This document shows, in pieces, positions 48,758 through 60,688 of a DNA stretch of 64,000 nt. This DNA is from Loxodes magnus (lineage: Eukaryota > Ciliophora > Karyorelictea > Loxodida > Loxodidae). The notes beneath the pieces are model-generated. The model was not told the origin of the DNA. It saw nothing but the letters and a program-made list of their open reading frames with translations, and did not search any database. The position numbers and the translations under genes are program-made. Each line of letters opens with the position of its first letter. Position 1 is the first letter of the stretch. The stretch spans positions 682,001-746,000 of the forward strand of contig CAMPDV010000088.1 in assembly GCA_946699065.1 (NCBI GenBank), given 5' to 3'.

Positions 48758-51010
48758 ATGCTACTTTATTTCAATATTTCTTGGACCAAATGAGATATTA
48801 ATTACTATACCTATATAAACTAGGCTTTCTAAGATACTAACTGCTAGGAGTGCTTAATGATTTAACAATAGGGAAGAATTATTTTATGAAATTGCTAATT
48901 CTAAGAAACTTTATAAGTCTTAAAATTAGATTACTCCTGACTTAAAAACCTTAGGAAATGCTGATAAAGCGTATAGCTAATTAAAGCTTAAGCATTCCGT
49001 CTAAATGAATAAATAAAAATAAAACTAATCAAAGAGTGTAAGTTCAAGCTTTTGATAAAATAAGAATATCCTTGACTAAATATTTTCCTTTTTGGATAAT
49101 TAAGAAAAAGCAGTTTTGTAGCAAGTTAATCAGTTATTTTAAAAGTATACCTTTCTAGTTTAATAGATGTAGCTAGAATGATATGAAGATGACGGAGAGT
49201 AAACTAAAAAAGGATTGTAATGATAATTAAAATAAATAGCTTATTAAGATATTAATGCTATATAACTTGATTTTTCTTATTTATCTCAGAATGTATAAAA
49301 TCAAGTAATTCTAGAGTTTAATAGATGCTTAGGATTCAAGTAAGCGAATATTAAATTAGGTTAGCATCTTAAGATTAATACTATTATAATCAAACTCCTT
49401 ACTTAATCGTCTATTAATGGAAGACCTTATTTGACAAATTGTTCTAACTTAAAGCATCTAGATTTTTGGTTCTTATATCTTGCAGATAATGATTTAAAAT
49501 TTAAGAGGAATTTAACTAATTTAGTAGATATTTCTCTTATAAAAGCCTTAAATATAACAGGTTAGTTTTTATTAACTTATTGCTAAGATTTAAACTTAAA
49601 AGCGATAAAAATAAGAAGCAAAAAGATAAATAAGGATTATATCAAAAAATTCCCTAGGGATAAAAGGAACTTAGTGAGAGAACTAGAAATAAATAAGTAA
49701 GCATTAGAATTTATTAAAATATGTCCTAACTTGAATAGTCTGATATAGTGCAAGCATACAATTTAAAAATAGGATCTTTATAGTAAAAAATGAGTTTAAG
49801 GTTATAGAGTTTAAAAATTAAACTTAAAGGCTTAGTAAAGAAACATTTGTGATTTCTTCTCTAATAAATGAAGCTAACTTGAATATATTGAAATATAGAA
49901 CTGGATGAAATTTTAAAGGGAAGTTTTCTTCCTATTACTCTAAAATGCTTCCAATCTTAAAAAGCTAAGGTGAATGCAGAATGATGATATTTTTTGGGTA
50001 AGAGTGGATACGTTAATAGATGGCTGGACCAAAAAAGAGGTTCCTAGCTTAAACTTCATTAGTGAATAGGTTTAAAGGCACTTGAAGAAATTTATAAACT
50101 AGACACACCTTTTAACGATAAATCATTGGTATCTTTACTATAGAAAGCTCCTAATTTAAAGTAAATAACTTTTATTTAAAAAGGCTTTAAATAAAATTAA
50201 CCAAGTTAGAAAGATATTCTAACTAATAAATAAGCGATAAACAAATACGGAGCATTTAAGTTAACTTAAGAAACTATAATAGATAGTAATCGAAGGTATT
50301 AGTTATGTATAAGATGAAACATTTAGTTCCATTCTAAAAAACACTCCAAATTTAAGAGTTTTATAGTTGAAAAACATGAACTAGTTATAAGATTAGACTA
50401 TTAGAAATATAGGATAATATAATTAGAAATTAGAGAAGATAAGATTATGGAAATTGCTTGAAGTTAAAGATGAAACTTTAAATTTTATATTTGCAAATTG
50501 TAATAAACTAACAATAGTAGAACTAAGCTAATTTAGAAATATATCAAATTAAACTTTAGAATCAATAAATAAATAGTGCTATGATCTAAACCATCTCTCT
50601 TTTAATGAATGCAGATTTTTGAATGAAAATTGGATTGATTAAATAGTTAAAAATATAAAGCTAACTGCATTGAAACTTTGAAAATGTTAAGTAAGAAATG
50701 AAGATTTGATTAAAGTAATGAGAAACTGTCGTTTATTATAAAGTTTGGACTTAAGTAATAATGACTAACTCACTTAGGAAAGATTTATATTTGAAAAGGA
50801 GTTAGAATAATTATATCAAGTAAGAAACAATTTAAGATTATTATGTCTGTATGGATGTAACCAAATGAACTTAGAATTTTTGAACGAATGAGTCATAAAT
50901 ATTAAAAAAATTAAAAGTTTACTCAGATAAGGATCAGTTTTGTTAAAGAGAGAATAAATTAGATTTCGAGTTAGGTGAAATTTAGTTAGTAGATAAAAAT
51001 TAACTATAGA
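48758..51010 (+). pseudogene. F-box/LRR protein, copy 4 (decayed)
   Basis: Homology with copies 1-3 extends from ATG 48758 to about 51,010. The N-terminal zinc ligands C9 and C12 have become Trp (tgt to tgg, tgc to tga). The F-box (NILDQIFSFLDNQEKAVLQQ) is in a different frame from the start, and further frameshifts interrupt the LRRs near 50,090-50,150. LRR phrases such as VQDETFSSILKNTPNLRVLQ remain. Loss of zinc ligands plus several frameshifts make this the most decayed of the four direct copies. Confidence 0.7.
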
Positions 51011-51059
51011 CCTCTTACATATTATTTAAAAAAGTTAAGATAAATTAAATTATAATTGA

Positions 51060-51880
51060 TTGCTTGCCTTTCGGCTTAATCTAGAAGTCTAAAAGCTTTT
51101 CTTTTCCATGTAAATGGGCAAGCTAATCCTTGAGCCCAGAATCTCCCTCTTGCGTATTCTGTTAGCTGATATTCCTAATTTAGTTATTTCCTTTCATGTT
51201 TTTTCGCCTTCTAATTTTCTAATTTTCATAAATTAGATATATCTTCTAAGCAAATACTTCTGAGAGTGGTAGTATCAGAATTTCTTTCTAGGTTACTTTG
51301 TCTTGCTCTTTCATCCTGTTCTCTCAGGTTCTGGCTATTCAATTTCCATCATTATTGATACTTCTTTTTAATCACCTTGTTTTCAATCTTTTTGTTGTAT
51401 AGTACTTTTTCCTCGTCCGATTTGACAGCTTTTTTTCTTGCTATTTTCCCAAGAATCCTATATTAACTTTGAGCTCCAAAAATTACTCTCATTTGATCTA
51501 AGATCCATCATGGAGATATTTGTCTTCGACATGTTTCTACAGCTCTTATTGTATTTATATCACTTCAACGATGTAATGATTATTCTCGCCATATCTTCCC
51601 CGCTCATTTCTAGGATATACTCCTTTTTGAAATCCCCAAAGTCCATGTAAGAACTGAACATCGTGATTTGAGTTTGGAATCCATTAATAGATTGCTTCTT
51701 CGGCGTATTTTCAGTACAGTCAGTTTCTTGTTTTCTTAGAGAGTTACTTTCATTAGTTTCTTTATTAGCCTTTTTATTTTCTTAGAAGAGGGTTCAGTAA
51801 ATAAAAAAGGATGTGGATGAGAGATGTTCTCTTCTGCTTACTCTCCTTTTCCTAGAAGATCTAACTTAGAAAAGTAAGGA
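51060..51880 (-). pseudogene. ORF1-like gene, frameshifted
   Basis: The minus strand reads a first part (ENTPKKQSINGFQTQITMF, SYMDFGDFKKEYILEMSGED, MARIIITSLKWYKYNKSC, MSKTNISMMDLRSNESNFW). After a frame change near 51,480 it reads a second part (KAVKSDEEKVLYNKKIENKV, LNSQNLREQDERARQSNLER, LTEYARGRFWAQGLACPF). The start is not fixed; a family-like segment ISHPHPFLFTEPSSKK lies upstream in another frame. Less AT-rich than the neighbours. No catalytic domain is recognised. It converges on F-box copy 4. Confidence 0.45.
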
Positions 51881-52061
51881 ATACTGCCAAGTAGTAATAT
51901 CAAAGTAAGAGGAGCAATTTATTAAATCTAAGAAGGTAATTAAGAAGAATGGAAAACACCTTCTAGGAAGTTGCTGAATATACTACTTATAACAATAAAC
52001 TTAGAAAGGAAAAAATTAGATATTTGAAGGGAATTCGTGAAGAAGAAATACTTGTGTAGAA

Positions 52062-55000
52062 ATGCTAAGACACCTTTAGTAAAAGAAAGGGATTAATATC
52101 TATATAAATTAGCAAGCATTATTAGCTTCTATTTAGTCAGATCATATTTAGAGATGCTCTTCATAGTAAGTTGATTCTAAAGCATTTATTCAAAGGAAAA
52201 CAATTTTTAAAATCTCAAAAGACAACAAGAAAGAGTATGATTTACAGCTTTGTTTTTCCGTCTCTAATCAAGAAATAAATTAGTAAGACATAAATCAAGT
52301 TAATACCCTTTATACTGATAAGCTTATAAATAAAGCCTTCACTAAATCTTAAAGTATAAGCAACTAGTAACAAAAAGAAAACTTATCAAGTAATCTATAA
52401 ATAATAGATAAAGAGAACTAAATTATAAGGTTATAACTAGATAAAGTATTACAACACTAACCTTGCTCTATCATCTAGTTTAGTCTCTTATGTCTTATCA
52501 ATAGCAAAACTTAGTTTCTATTAGAATATCTATAAAACTTAAATCTACCTTACTATAAAGCACTGCTTACTACAAAGTAATTTATAAGCTTATAAACTAT
52601 CTAGATTCAGCTATAGTCACAAGCAACTCTTACTTTTCATTCTACTCTTTAAATTTAAATAGTTAAAAGTATGTTAGCAAAGTTATCTATCAAGAATAGA
52701 GTTTCCTGGAATAAATCCACAGCCTTTTTTAATATTAGTAAGACGAAATAAAAGCTAAAAGCTAATAAATAAAATGAAGCTAGTAAGTAATAAAGGCTTA
52801 TGTTGTTACTTGCATCTCATTATTAGAATATTGTTTACTTGTCTATTTCATCTTTAAAAATGGGTACAGCAAGTATTCTATGTATAGATAAGCAAGAATA
52901 GCAATTTGAAATAGCATTCATATCATAATACGACCCTTTGTCATAGCATCAAGGTTAAACCAATGAAGTTCAGATTTTTAAAAGCTATGGGAGTGAAGAA
53001 AAACCTTAAAGACTAGAAGGAAAATAAGTTGAAGGTAAAGATTTAACTCCAAAAGGAATTGGTAAAAGAGTTTATTCGAACGGAGATTATTAAAAAGGGA
53101 GTTTCGTAGAAGGATGAAAATAAGGAATGGGAACAATGTATTATATAAATGGTTAAAAATTTGAAGGTGAGTGATTTAATGACTAACCATATAATGGAAA
53201 AGGATTTTATTACTATGAAAATAAAGATTGTTATGAAGGACTATTTGTAAATGGAAAAAAGTAAGGATAAGGAAAAATATTGTACAAAAACGGTCAGTAG
53301 TTTGAAGGTGAGTGATTTAATGACTAACCATATATCGGAAATGGAGTTTATCACTATCCAAATGGAGACTGCTATGAAGGTTAGTTTGCAAATGGATAAA
53401 AATAAGGCTAAGGAAAAATATTATACAAAAATGGTCAGAACTTTGAAGGCAAATGATTTAATGATTATCCATATATCGGAAGTGGAGTTTATCATTATCT
53501 AAATGGAGACTGCTATGAAGGTTATTTCGTAAATGGATAAAAATAAGGACCAGGAACAATGAATTATAAAAATGGTGACAAATTCGAAGGGCAGTGATTT
53601 AATGACTTACCATAAAAAGGTTGCTTCAATTATTCAAATGGATACTGTTATGAAGGAAGTTTCGTAGATGGATGAAAATAAGGAAAGGGAACAATGTATT
53701 ATATAAATGGTTAAAAATTTGAAGGTGAGTGATTTAATGACTAACCATATAATGGAAAAGGATTTTATTACTATGAAAATAAAGATTGTTATGAAGGACT
53801 ATTTGTAAATGGAAAAAAGTAAGGATAAGGAAAAATATTGTACAAAAACGGTCAGTAGCTTGAAGGTGAGTGATTTAATGACTAACCTTATATTGGAAGT
53901 GGAGTTTATCACTATCCAAATGGAGACTGCTATGAAGGTTAGTTTGCAAATGGATGAAAATAAGGAAAGGGAACAATGAATTATAAAAATGGTCAGTAGT
54001 TTGAAGGTGAGTGATTTAATGACAAACCATAGATAGGATGTTTCACTTATTTAAATGGAGACTACTATGAAGGATAGTTTTAAAATGGGTATAAATAAGG
54101 GGAAGGAAAAATGAAGTACAAAAAAGGTTTAAAATTTGATGGGCAATGAAGATTCGACGAACCTGAGTTCGGAACTATCACTTATCTAAATGGAGACAAT
54201 TATATTGGCTAGTTTAAAAATTAATATTAATAAGACTAAGGAAAAATGCTGCATAACAATAGTTTTAATTTTGAAAGCAACTGAAACAAAAAGGAATCAA
54301 AATCCATAATTTTCACTTAGCCATCAGAAAATTGCTATTAAGTATAGTCAAAATAATATATTTTCCATGGTTATGGCTCTTTTAAGTTTAGACTTAAAAG
54401 AAGCAGCAACTAAAGTTTCCTAGACTAATAAAACAGCTAAGAAATCTTTATAGTATTTGAAGGAAATTGATTATAAGATTAGCTAATAGGGGATATAAAG
54501 CTTACTTTATTTAACGAAGTAATAGTCTATTAGAATTAACTTATAACTGATAAATTCTAAGACATTGAATAATGGAGAACTTTGAACTAAACTAAGTATG
54601 GTTTTAATTTTAATTAGTAAGGAAGTGGGATAAGATAAGATTTGAATGGCTTAATCTGGAGTAACTAAAACTTAATGAATTACATATTTTCCTTTTTACG
54701 CTTTGGAAACATATGCAGGTTATAAGGAGTTAATAGATACCTGAGTACTTTTGCTTACTAAATTAAAAATCTATAAATAGAAAATTACAGTGAGGATGCT
54801 TCTTAAGTAAGAAGTAGGATATAAAGCAGTTTAAAGTAGTTGTAGTACTCAAAAGTTATTAGTTTAAAAATAGATTTATAAGGTTTTTCTTAGAGCTAAT
54901 GTAATGAACTTCATAGGAAGTTATACTATGCTCTTGTTCTTAATTAGCTACTTAATGCAAAATACAATAGATTAAGCTATCTTCAGGAACTTTATATTTA

Positions 55001-56240
55001 ATGTAGTCATTTAAGATTTCAGTTACTTAGCTTAATTCCCCCTTCCCTAAAAAAATTAGTTTATTAAGGATAATTACAAGATGAGGATTTACAAATTTTG
55101 TCTAAGTTAATAAAACTAGAATATCTTGATCTGTGTAGTGAGTTAAATCCAAATATGAGCAGTTTAACAGGAAGCTTTTTAATAGATTTCTGTATGAATT
55201 TGAATTTGAGAGTTATTAAAATAAACAGCTATGGACTTCAGATTTCCTACTTACATCAGTATCTAATAGAAAAAGGATAAATAGTATAAGAATTAAAAAT
55301 TAACTAAAATGAGTAACTCAACTAGTTGCTTTACCTATGTCCTAATATTATCTCACTTGAATCGCTACAAAATAGCTTTATTGATGAAATGCTAGAATAG
55401 ATTAGAAGTAAGGATCTTACTTACCTATATTTGAATAGTAGTTTCCTTCCTGATAAGTTTGATATGTTCATTACTTAAGGATTTATCAAACTCTCGTAAG
55501 TTAAAATAGCAAACTGCTTTGACTTTAGTGATGATAACTTAATTATCCTAATGCAAGCTACTCCCTGTCTTAAATCTCTGTATTTGGAAGGAATGTAATA
55601 GCTTTAAGGAGAAGCTCTTTAGTAAATAGGTAAATATGGATAGAAATACGAATAGTTAGGGTTAGTTGATATAGCATAGCTAGACTAATAAACTTTGGAA
55701 GAAATACTCTAGTAGTGCAACTAATTGAAATAGATTGAACTAAAGTCTTCACTTTAAATTAGTGACTAAGTATTTAAAGTAATCTAGCAAAACTGTAAGT
55801 AGCTATCAAGCTTAAGTTTAAGTAATCTTAGAATAATCAATAAATTAGTTTGAATCTAAGACTTTACAAGTCACATCAAGCTTAGATATCTAAAGCTTCA
55901 AGACTTAACTATAACCTATTAAGACATGCTTTTAATAGTAAAATACTGCTAGCACTTGCACACTTTAGAGTTATTAGATTCATGCAGATTTTCTTATGGC
56001 ATGTTTCCTATTTTAGATAATAACAGAGTTAAGTACCCTATTTATAAGACTCTAAGAATTCTTATATTTCAGGATAGATAAGACTGATAAGCTTGTATTT
56101 GGTAGAAGATAAAAGTAAAACTGAAGAAATTGAAGATTTTTTACGAAAGCAAGGAGATTAGACTATCAAACGAAAATTTTAACTTAGACTTGGATAGTTT
56201 TATTTGAGAAGACTAACATTACAAACGCTTATTAATCTAA
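52062..56240 (+). CDS. MORN repeat / F-box / LRR fusion protein
   Basis: A single frame spans about 1,380 codons. Residues 1-320 are unrecognised, Gln/Ser-rich. About 17 MORN repeats at 53,030-54,290 alternate two types: GQGKILYKNGQQFEGEW and GVYHYPNGDCYEGQF. The Trp is TGA throughout. A divergent F-box at about residues 866-895 follows (NLMNYIFSFLRFGNICRLQG), then LRRs (LIKLEYLDL, CLKSLYLEGM, LRYLKLQDLTITYQD). MORN repeats bind membranes or act as scaffolds in other proteins. Here they may target an SCF receptor; that is inference. A 190-bp block is repeated almost exactly at 53,110 and 53,664, a recent internal duplication. A helical frame from ATG 51949 reads into this region one frame off, so the true start may be upstream. 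The TGA at 56,205 may be the stop. Confidence 0.8.
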
Positions 56241-56547
56241 TAAGAGTAATTCTAGGTATAACATATCCATTCCTAAACTTATCTCTTTATAGAATATAAA
56301 AAACATATATCTGAACTAATTATCTTTATCTAATGAGTTTTCATCTAAAAAAGGATTTAAAGCCTCATTGATAATAAAATGCTTATTTATATATCAAAGT
56401 AGTTATAATGCTACTTGGTTATTATCAAATAAATATTATATAAAATAAAACCTTTTTACAAGCTATGTGAAAGAAATTATTTAATTGAAATATATAACTT
56501 TCTAATCTCTACTTTCATTAAATAAACTCGTAAGTGTTTAAGGTTTA

Positions 56548-56605
56548 TTCTAGGTAAGTCAAAGACTTTAATCTTGTAGTTATTATGCTATTGATTTACC
56601 TAGAA
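56548..56605. other. Perfect-stem hairpin
   Basis: ttctaggtaagtcaa at 56,548-56,562 and ttgatttacctagaa at 56,591-56,605 are inverted with one mismatch and a 28-base loop. It sits about 300 bp after the MORN/F-box gene. Could be a transcript-end structure or a tiny MITE. Confidence 0.45.
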
Positions 56606-56624
56606 TAGGTTACTTCATTCCTTT

Positions 56625-57104
56625 ATGACTCTTGCTACATTTTTATTACCTTATTTTGTATAATACCACGAGGAAAAGTTACTCCACTCTTTGATAAAAT
56701 CAGTATTGTACTGTTTGAGTATCTCTATATTATAGACTTATTTCAGAGTTTATCCGTTTTATTTCTTTAGCTTATATCCTCCTTTTATTATAGGTAACTA
56801 AAGAAAGGATTTCTTTTTTTTCATTTTATTATTTCAAACTACTATTTAATTTAATGATACCAAGACATTTCAAAAGCCTATTTATTAATTGTCTTAATAT
56901 ATAAGTAAATCTCAAAATCCTTTCAGTGACTAGTTATATGTATTTTCGAAAAAATTTTCTATGCTTTTTTCATTTTTGGACTTTAGATTCTTTTGAGGTT
57001 TTTAATTTTTCTTCTCCATCCAATCTTTCCGCTTATACTTTTTCATCATCAAAGGTTATTGATTCCTTAAAGTTTAAAATTACTTTTTTGCATATTGGAT
57101 ACAT
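56625..57104 (-). CDS. Hypothetical protein fragment
   Basis: From ATG 57104 the minus strand reads MYPICKKVILNFKESITFDD, then ERLDGEEKLKTSKESKVQ and basic helical sequence for about 160 codons. Composition is protein-like, but I recognise no family and the end is open. Confidence 0.25.
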
Positions 57105-60100
57105 TATTTATTTAGCTTTTCTTTTTATTGTATTATAATCAGAGCTAAAACAAATATAGTCCCTTCTCTTTTTTGCAATCAATCCAAACGTATAAATATA
57201 CAAAGCATCTCAATTTACTTTTTCTATCCTGCTATTTTAGTTTAGGTAAGCTTTTAATTTAATTTATTATATAAACCATAGAAATAACTTTCTCATCTCA
57301 CTCACTTTCTATTTTTTTAGTCAATTTTGTTTTTTTATACGATTGTTAATATTTCCAGATCTAAGGAAAATAAATTATCATAAACGATTTAAATTTTTAG
57401 TTACCTCTCTGGCAAGATTCTTATAAGTCTTTCAGAAAACTTTTGCTTGCTTTAGAAAAGAATTCCTGGAATTAATCCAAAATTTGTGGTTAAGTGTTTA
57501 ACTATAATGTACTTTAATTACCTAATCTACTTTAAACACTCCAGTGTCACACTAAATATCAATTTTATCTTATTCTGTTATACTTATATTCTATTACTAC
57601 AATTTGCTTTCATCCATAACATTAATTATTATCAATTTGATAATGATTCTTCAAAATCGAAGCCCACTATTTCTTATCTTCTATAACTCGTTTAAAAATA
57701 AGTGCTATTACCGAATATCTCCATATATTACGTTTAATAGTAGGCTTTTATACTTATCCATTCATATCAGTAGATTTAATTCTTTCTGCTAATTATTTCT
57801 AGAAGGAATTGATATCATTATCTTCACTCTTTCATCACTTATCCTTTTTACTTCATTTAATTTACTTATAATTTTGTATCTTCAAGCCCTTTTTTCTAGA
57901 GATTTACCTTGTATTAGATTTGTCTAATATGTTACTGTTTAATCTGGATTAGTCTGAAATCACTGTATAATGCTCATTGTCTCTTTTAATTATTTCCATA
58001 GCCATTTGCTTACTCAATTAGCCTATAATTCCTAAACCATTTCTCTAGTTACTTAACTACCTCAGTATTATTAATTATCAAACCTATGAAAAGACTTTCG
58101 GTACATTTAAAACTGATAATTAAACTAGTCCTCACACTCTAATCTAGCAGACATTGGTATTAAGTAAAAATGCCTTAATAAGTATAGTAATCTAACACTG
58201 AAGGATAGTCAATACTGCTAGCAATCTATAACTTAATAGACTTATTTAAATGTCTCCGTGAAGTATGAAGAGTTAGGGATTTTAAACGCTCAATAACAAA
58301 TGAACGGGGAAAGAAAACTAAGATATAAGAATACAGGAGAAGAAGAGTAGAAAGGAAAACCAGAAGAAATCTCAATACCATTCAGGAAATAGGTTAAAGA
58401 GTCTATTGCTAGCAAGAAAGACTAAAAAAGAGTCAGCTTATTTGATAGAGTAACAGATCTAGTTAAAAGGGTATCTGTTGAATATAAAGAGCCGAAAAGA
58501 TTAAAAAGGAGATTGTATACTTAAAGAAAATGAGCTATTTAAGTCAAATCTAAGGTAAAAAATTTAAATACTGAAGTTAGAAATTTTTGTTAAAACAGTA
58601 GAAATTAAGTAAAGCTCGTAAAACATAAGAGTAGAATAAAAATATAGTACTAGTATAAAAGAGATAATCATATTTTAAAACTACCTTGATTAAAATAGTA
58701 AAGACGGCTGTATTACAAAAAGTAAAAATTATTTTGGTATTACTGCCACCAAAAGATTCACTTCAATATAAAATTCGGAAAAATAGAGCTCTAGAACGAT
58801 TTTATTGGAATAATATAAGATAGACAAATGTGTATCTAACTATACGAAGTAATATGCTTAACAAAAAAGGAAAAGGAAAACATACTAATATATTAAAAGC
58901 CTATTGACTTTGTAATGCTATTGCACCTTAGAGATATTTTCTCAAAACTAAGATCTTTGAAATATATTTTAAATCAAAAAAATTGAAAAAAGCAGAGATT
59001 ACGGACAGTTAAAACTCTTAGACATTGGGAATTAAACGCAGGCCAACATCTTTATAAACCCCTTAACTTAGAAGTTTTATATGCAAGTATTACTGGCATG
59101 ATATCCTATCGTTGAAGTATACTATTCTTTCAAACTTAAAATTTAAAGTAAATATCTATATAAGATTAGCGTTAAGAAACATTAATGCTGAGATTTTTTC
59201 TATAGTTGTTCCTATTACTGAATAACATTTACCTATCTAATCATATTAATTATTCTGCTAATCTTTAAAGGTAAATATTATACATTGAAATTTCCTTCTT
59301 TATCTATTTAAATATCCATCTAACTGAAGTTACCATAAATTATCTGTTTAAAATAGATATTTGGCAGATGCTTATTATAGCTATTTCAATTTCTGATTTA
59401 CTTATCACGCTAATTATATTGAAACTTCAGAAATTTAGCTTAGAAAAAGCTTCTTTTGATAAAATTAGCGTTATTTTTACCTGCTTAAGCTGTATTATCA
59501 ACTTTGAAGCTAATCTCTTTATCAGCAATTGGCAGAATCCCTTAGCTATCTAAGTATAGGTAGTTTGCTCTTAACTCTTTATGTCCTATTAATAGAATTT
59601 CCAGCCCTACTTCATTTGCCCTCACTCAATTTGAAGCTTATTATTCCCATTAACCTTTCCTAACCCAAATCAATCAAAAGGAACTAATTGCTAGAACATA
59701 ATATCTAAGCAATGTCAGTGTGTACAGCATCTAAGATGCTTGGCATAAGCAAAATTTCTATTCACATGTTTAGATATAAAAATAGAAGCTTCTAGGGGTT
59801 TAAAATCAACTAGCACTCTAGTATATCTTACCAAAGACTACAATATAGCTATGACTGTACTAATAAAGCTTAAAGAATCTTAAGATGAATAATGGTTTAA
59901 TACTTGGTAAGAAGTTAGTAGAATAATGATGTAATAAAAGGAGAAAAAGCTTGAACTTAACTTATTAAAATGAACCTTCAAGCTAAAAGGAAAATAGGTT
60001 GTTAAGCTACGTTAAAGTCTAAGTATCAAAGATAGTAATATACACAAATAATTTGATAGATTCATTACCTAATAAATAGGTCTTTTCATATACTTATTGA

Positions 60101-60688
60101 AAAACCTGATAGATAAGATAAGGAGCTTGATTTTTTCAAATTATAAGAGACTAATAACTAACATAATGTATATTGAAGGTGAGAATCTAGCACCTTGATG
60201 ATGCTTTCAGGAATATTTAGAATTTACATTTGACATACTTATTAGGCTTTAAATATAGAACTAAAATTAGCTGTAATTGCTTTTTAAATAATAACAGAAA
60301 CGAGACATAAAGATGTTAAGTAGTCCTTTATTGGTTGGCTTTACTTTATTTAAATAAAAATGAATTAGAACCAAAAAAGCAGTAAGGATAAGAAAGTATC
60401 ATCCTTTTATTACCTTTTACCTTCTAAGCTTATACTTTATAAACTTGCTTCTAATAAAATAGTTTCACAAGCTTTTAAACTAGCACTTAGATACATAGAT
60501 CAAGTAGCTAGTTCAGCTCTAAAAATAAATAAAAAGAACAAGGTTATTTACTCTAAGAGAAGTAAATCTCCTTAATAGCAAGGATAAGTAGAAATATTGA
60601 TAAGCAAAAGGCTGAATTATAAGCTTATCTTATATTCTTTTAATAAATTTACTAAAACAAAAATATGTTTATATAAAGTTTCCTTGTA
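57105..60688. other. Unresolved region, several competing open frames
   Basis: About 3.6 kb, less AT-rich than most intergenic DNA here, so it probably contains coding sequence. Both strands give long open readings under the reassigned code (for example plus strand 59,190-60,650 and minus strand 59,300-59,680) and I cannot choose between them. No domain signature was found. Confidence 0.3.

Noticed and set aside
53251-53502. 83-residue plus-strand frame
   Set aside because: It is an out-of-frame shadow of the MORN repeats. The true frame gives the MORN consensus with TGA as Trp.
55570-55752. 60-residue minus-strand frame
   Set aside because: Antisense to intact LRRs of the MORN/F-box/LRR gene.
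59190-60650. Cyclin-like gene
   Set aside because: A few helical phrases resembled a cyclin box, but they lay in different frames, the opposite strand read equally well and no conserved cyclin residues lined up.
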